From Olsenella_K absiana (lineage in GTDB: Bacteria; Actinomycetota; Coriobacteriia; Coriobacteriales; Atopobiaceae), in the NCBI RefSeq assembly GCF_036408855.1, contig NZ_JAZGJQ010000003.1, positions 62,001-126,000 of the forward strand: a DNA stretch of 64,000 nucleotides, in the 5' to 3' direction. Within the stretch, counting starts at the first letter, position 1; every line of letters begins with the position of its first letter. The translations under genes and the position numbers were made by a program. Positions 60,830 through 64,000 of this stretch are shown here, piece after piece. Below the pieces are notes generated by a model. That model was not told where the DNA came from and did no database searches. It saw only the letters and a program-made list of their open reading frames with translations.

Positions 60830-62079
60830 ATGAACCTCTTGGTGAGCGAGGACCGGCCGAGGGCGCTTCTGGCGCTCGAGAACGGCAGCACGTTCGCCGG
60901 CTACGCGTCTGGCGCGGAGGGCGAGGCCTTCGGCGAGGTCGTCTTCAACACCTCCATGGTCGGCTACGACGAGATCGTGAGCGACCCGAGCTACGCGGGC
61001 CAGATCGTGACCCTCACGTACCCGCAGGTCGGGAACTACGGCGTGTGCGAGCGCTACCTCCAGGCCCCCGGCCTCGCGCTGCGTGGACTCGTCGTGCACG
61101 ACATGTGCTACACGCCGAGCAACTGGCAGAGCGAGGGGTCGCTCCCGGACCTGCTGAGGCGCTCCGGCGTCGTCTCCATCGAGGGGGTCGACACGCGCGC
61201 ACTGACGCTCCAGATCAGGGAGTCCGGTGCCATGCGCGCGGCGATCTCCACGGTCGACCTCGACCCCGAGAGCCTGGTCGCGCGCGTGCGCGCCTCCGAG
61301 CCCATCTCGAGCCACAACTTCGTCGAGGACGTCTCCCCTGCGGAGGAGACCGTCGTGCCCGCCAAGGGCGAGCGGCGCTTCGGCGTCGTGGCCTACCACT
61401 GCGGCATGAAGCGCGGCATCGTCGAGGGCCTCTGCGAGCACGGCTGCGAGGTCACGCTCGTCCCGTGGGACACGCCCGCCAGCCGCGTGCTCGAGCTCGC
61501 CCCCGACGGCGTGTTCTTCTCCAACGGTCCCGGCGACCCCGAGCAGGTCGTGAGCACGAGCGAGGCGGCCCGCGCGCTTCTCGGCAAGCTGCCCTGCTTC
61601 GGCATCTGCCTGGGCAACCAGATGTTCACCCTGGCCGCGGGCGGCTCGATCGAGAAGCTGCCCTACGGCCACCACGGCGGCAACGAGCCGGTCATGAACC
61701 TGCTCACCGGCAAGGTGGAGATCACGGCCCAGAACCACAACTACGGCATGGTCTTCCCGAGCCTGGGCGACCTCGTGCCCGAGCTCTCGGGCGGCGAGTC
61801 CACCCACCACGATGACCTGCGCCACTGGAGTCGCCTGCACGTCGCCCCCGTCGTCAGGAACGAGCGCTACGGCCGCATCCGCCTCACCCACGTCAACCTC
61901 AACGACGGGACGCCGGAGGGCATCCAGTTCCTGGACGTCCCGGCCTTCTCGGTCCAGTACCACCCCGAGAGCAAGCCCGGTCCCAACGACTCCAGCTACC
62001 TCTTCGAGGCCTTCGCGCGCCTGATGGAGGGCCGCGACGACTACCTCGACATCGACGTCCGCGAGGGGAGGCGCTTCTA

Positions 62080-62080
<1 letters not shown>
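60830..62080 (+). CDS. carA: Carbamoyl-phosphate synthase small (glutaminase) subunit
   Basis: A 416-residue class I amidotransferase supplying ammonia to CarB for pyrimidine and arginine synthesis. The N-terminal domain begins [15 protein letters not shown] and has [13 protein letters not shown]. The glutaminase nucleophile Cys is in [11 protein letters not shown]; Asn after the glycine in place of His is usual in actinobacterial Car[11 protein letters not shown] and the His/Glu pair [15 protein letters not shown] are intact. The ATG at 60830 was preferred over 60824 because AAGGGG runs straight into the earlier one. Its stop overlaps the carB start (TAATG). Confidence 0.95.

Positions 62081-64000
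<1,920 letters not shown>

Overview
The window is about 70% G+C with very little non-coding DNA, frequent GTG/TTG starts and strong C/G third-position bias. The gene set (phosphoketolase, TrpB2, PepC, PTS, CorA, no spore genes, many Atopobiaceae-type membrane proteins) suggests a fermentative high-GC actinobacterium, most likely Coriobacteriia of the Olsenella/Atopobiaceae kind. That assignment is an inference from gene content and composition; no rRNA or marker phylogeny is available here. I see no prophage, insertion sequence, CRISPR array or integrase: this is chromosomal core and near-core DNA.

Layout. 0-11 kb: a partial trmL, an Hsp20 gene, a 0.9-kb repeat-rich spacer, a PLD-nuclease/SF2-helicase fusion, a YhhN membrane protein, a queuosine-precursor (VUT) transporter behind a candidate preQ1 riboswitch, an SDR, an AlbA_2 regulator, Hsp33, and a TrpP-like tryptophan transporter behind a Trp-Trp-Trp leader peptide and attenuator. 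11-20 kb: a UDG-family protein, a cytosolic alpha-amylase, a CbiK-like protein lacking its histidines, a NUDIX protein, a YwaF-like protein, a D-lactate-dehydrogenase-type enzyme and phosphoketolase. 20-29 kb: DUF1304, TelA, an ArsC-like protein, a histidine phosphatase, an orphan AbiEi-like nuclease, a proline iminopeptidase and thrH-thrB-thrC on the minus strand.

29-36 kb: hom, lysC and asd run divergently from thrC, so aspartate-to-threonine synthesis is encoded complete in one block. Then come a duplicated structured intergenic element and a polar amino-acid ABC transporter with a twin operator. 36-41 kb: tRNA-His and two tRNA-Lys genes, a CwlO-like NlpC/P60 hydrolase behind a candidate c-di-AMP riboswitch, an ADP-ribose-pyrophosphatase-type NUDIX protein, tRNA-Arg, and trpB2 behind a second Trp-Trp-Trp leader/attenuator. 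41-50 kb: a LysR regulator, pepC, a GltD-like stub, corA, a PTS IIA-fruK-ptsI group and a diacylglycerol kinase. 50-64 kb: a MocR regulator, aldehyde and iron alcohol dehydrogenases, a MacAB-type exporter, tRNA-Pro and tRNA-Gly, gdhA, carA and a partial carB.

Metabolic theme: heterofermentation (phosphoketolase, D-lactate and alcohol ends), sugar entry by PTS, peptide use (PepC, iminopeptidase), and amino-acid synthesis under RNA-level control. The least expected signals are (1) a strongly over-represented 9-mer, GAGAAGGAC, with eight copies in intergenic DNA; (2) paired 56-bp palindromes at two loci; (3) two Trp attenuators serving uptake and synthesis; and (4) a tandemly duplicated 0.2-kb structured element downstream of asd.
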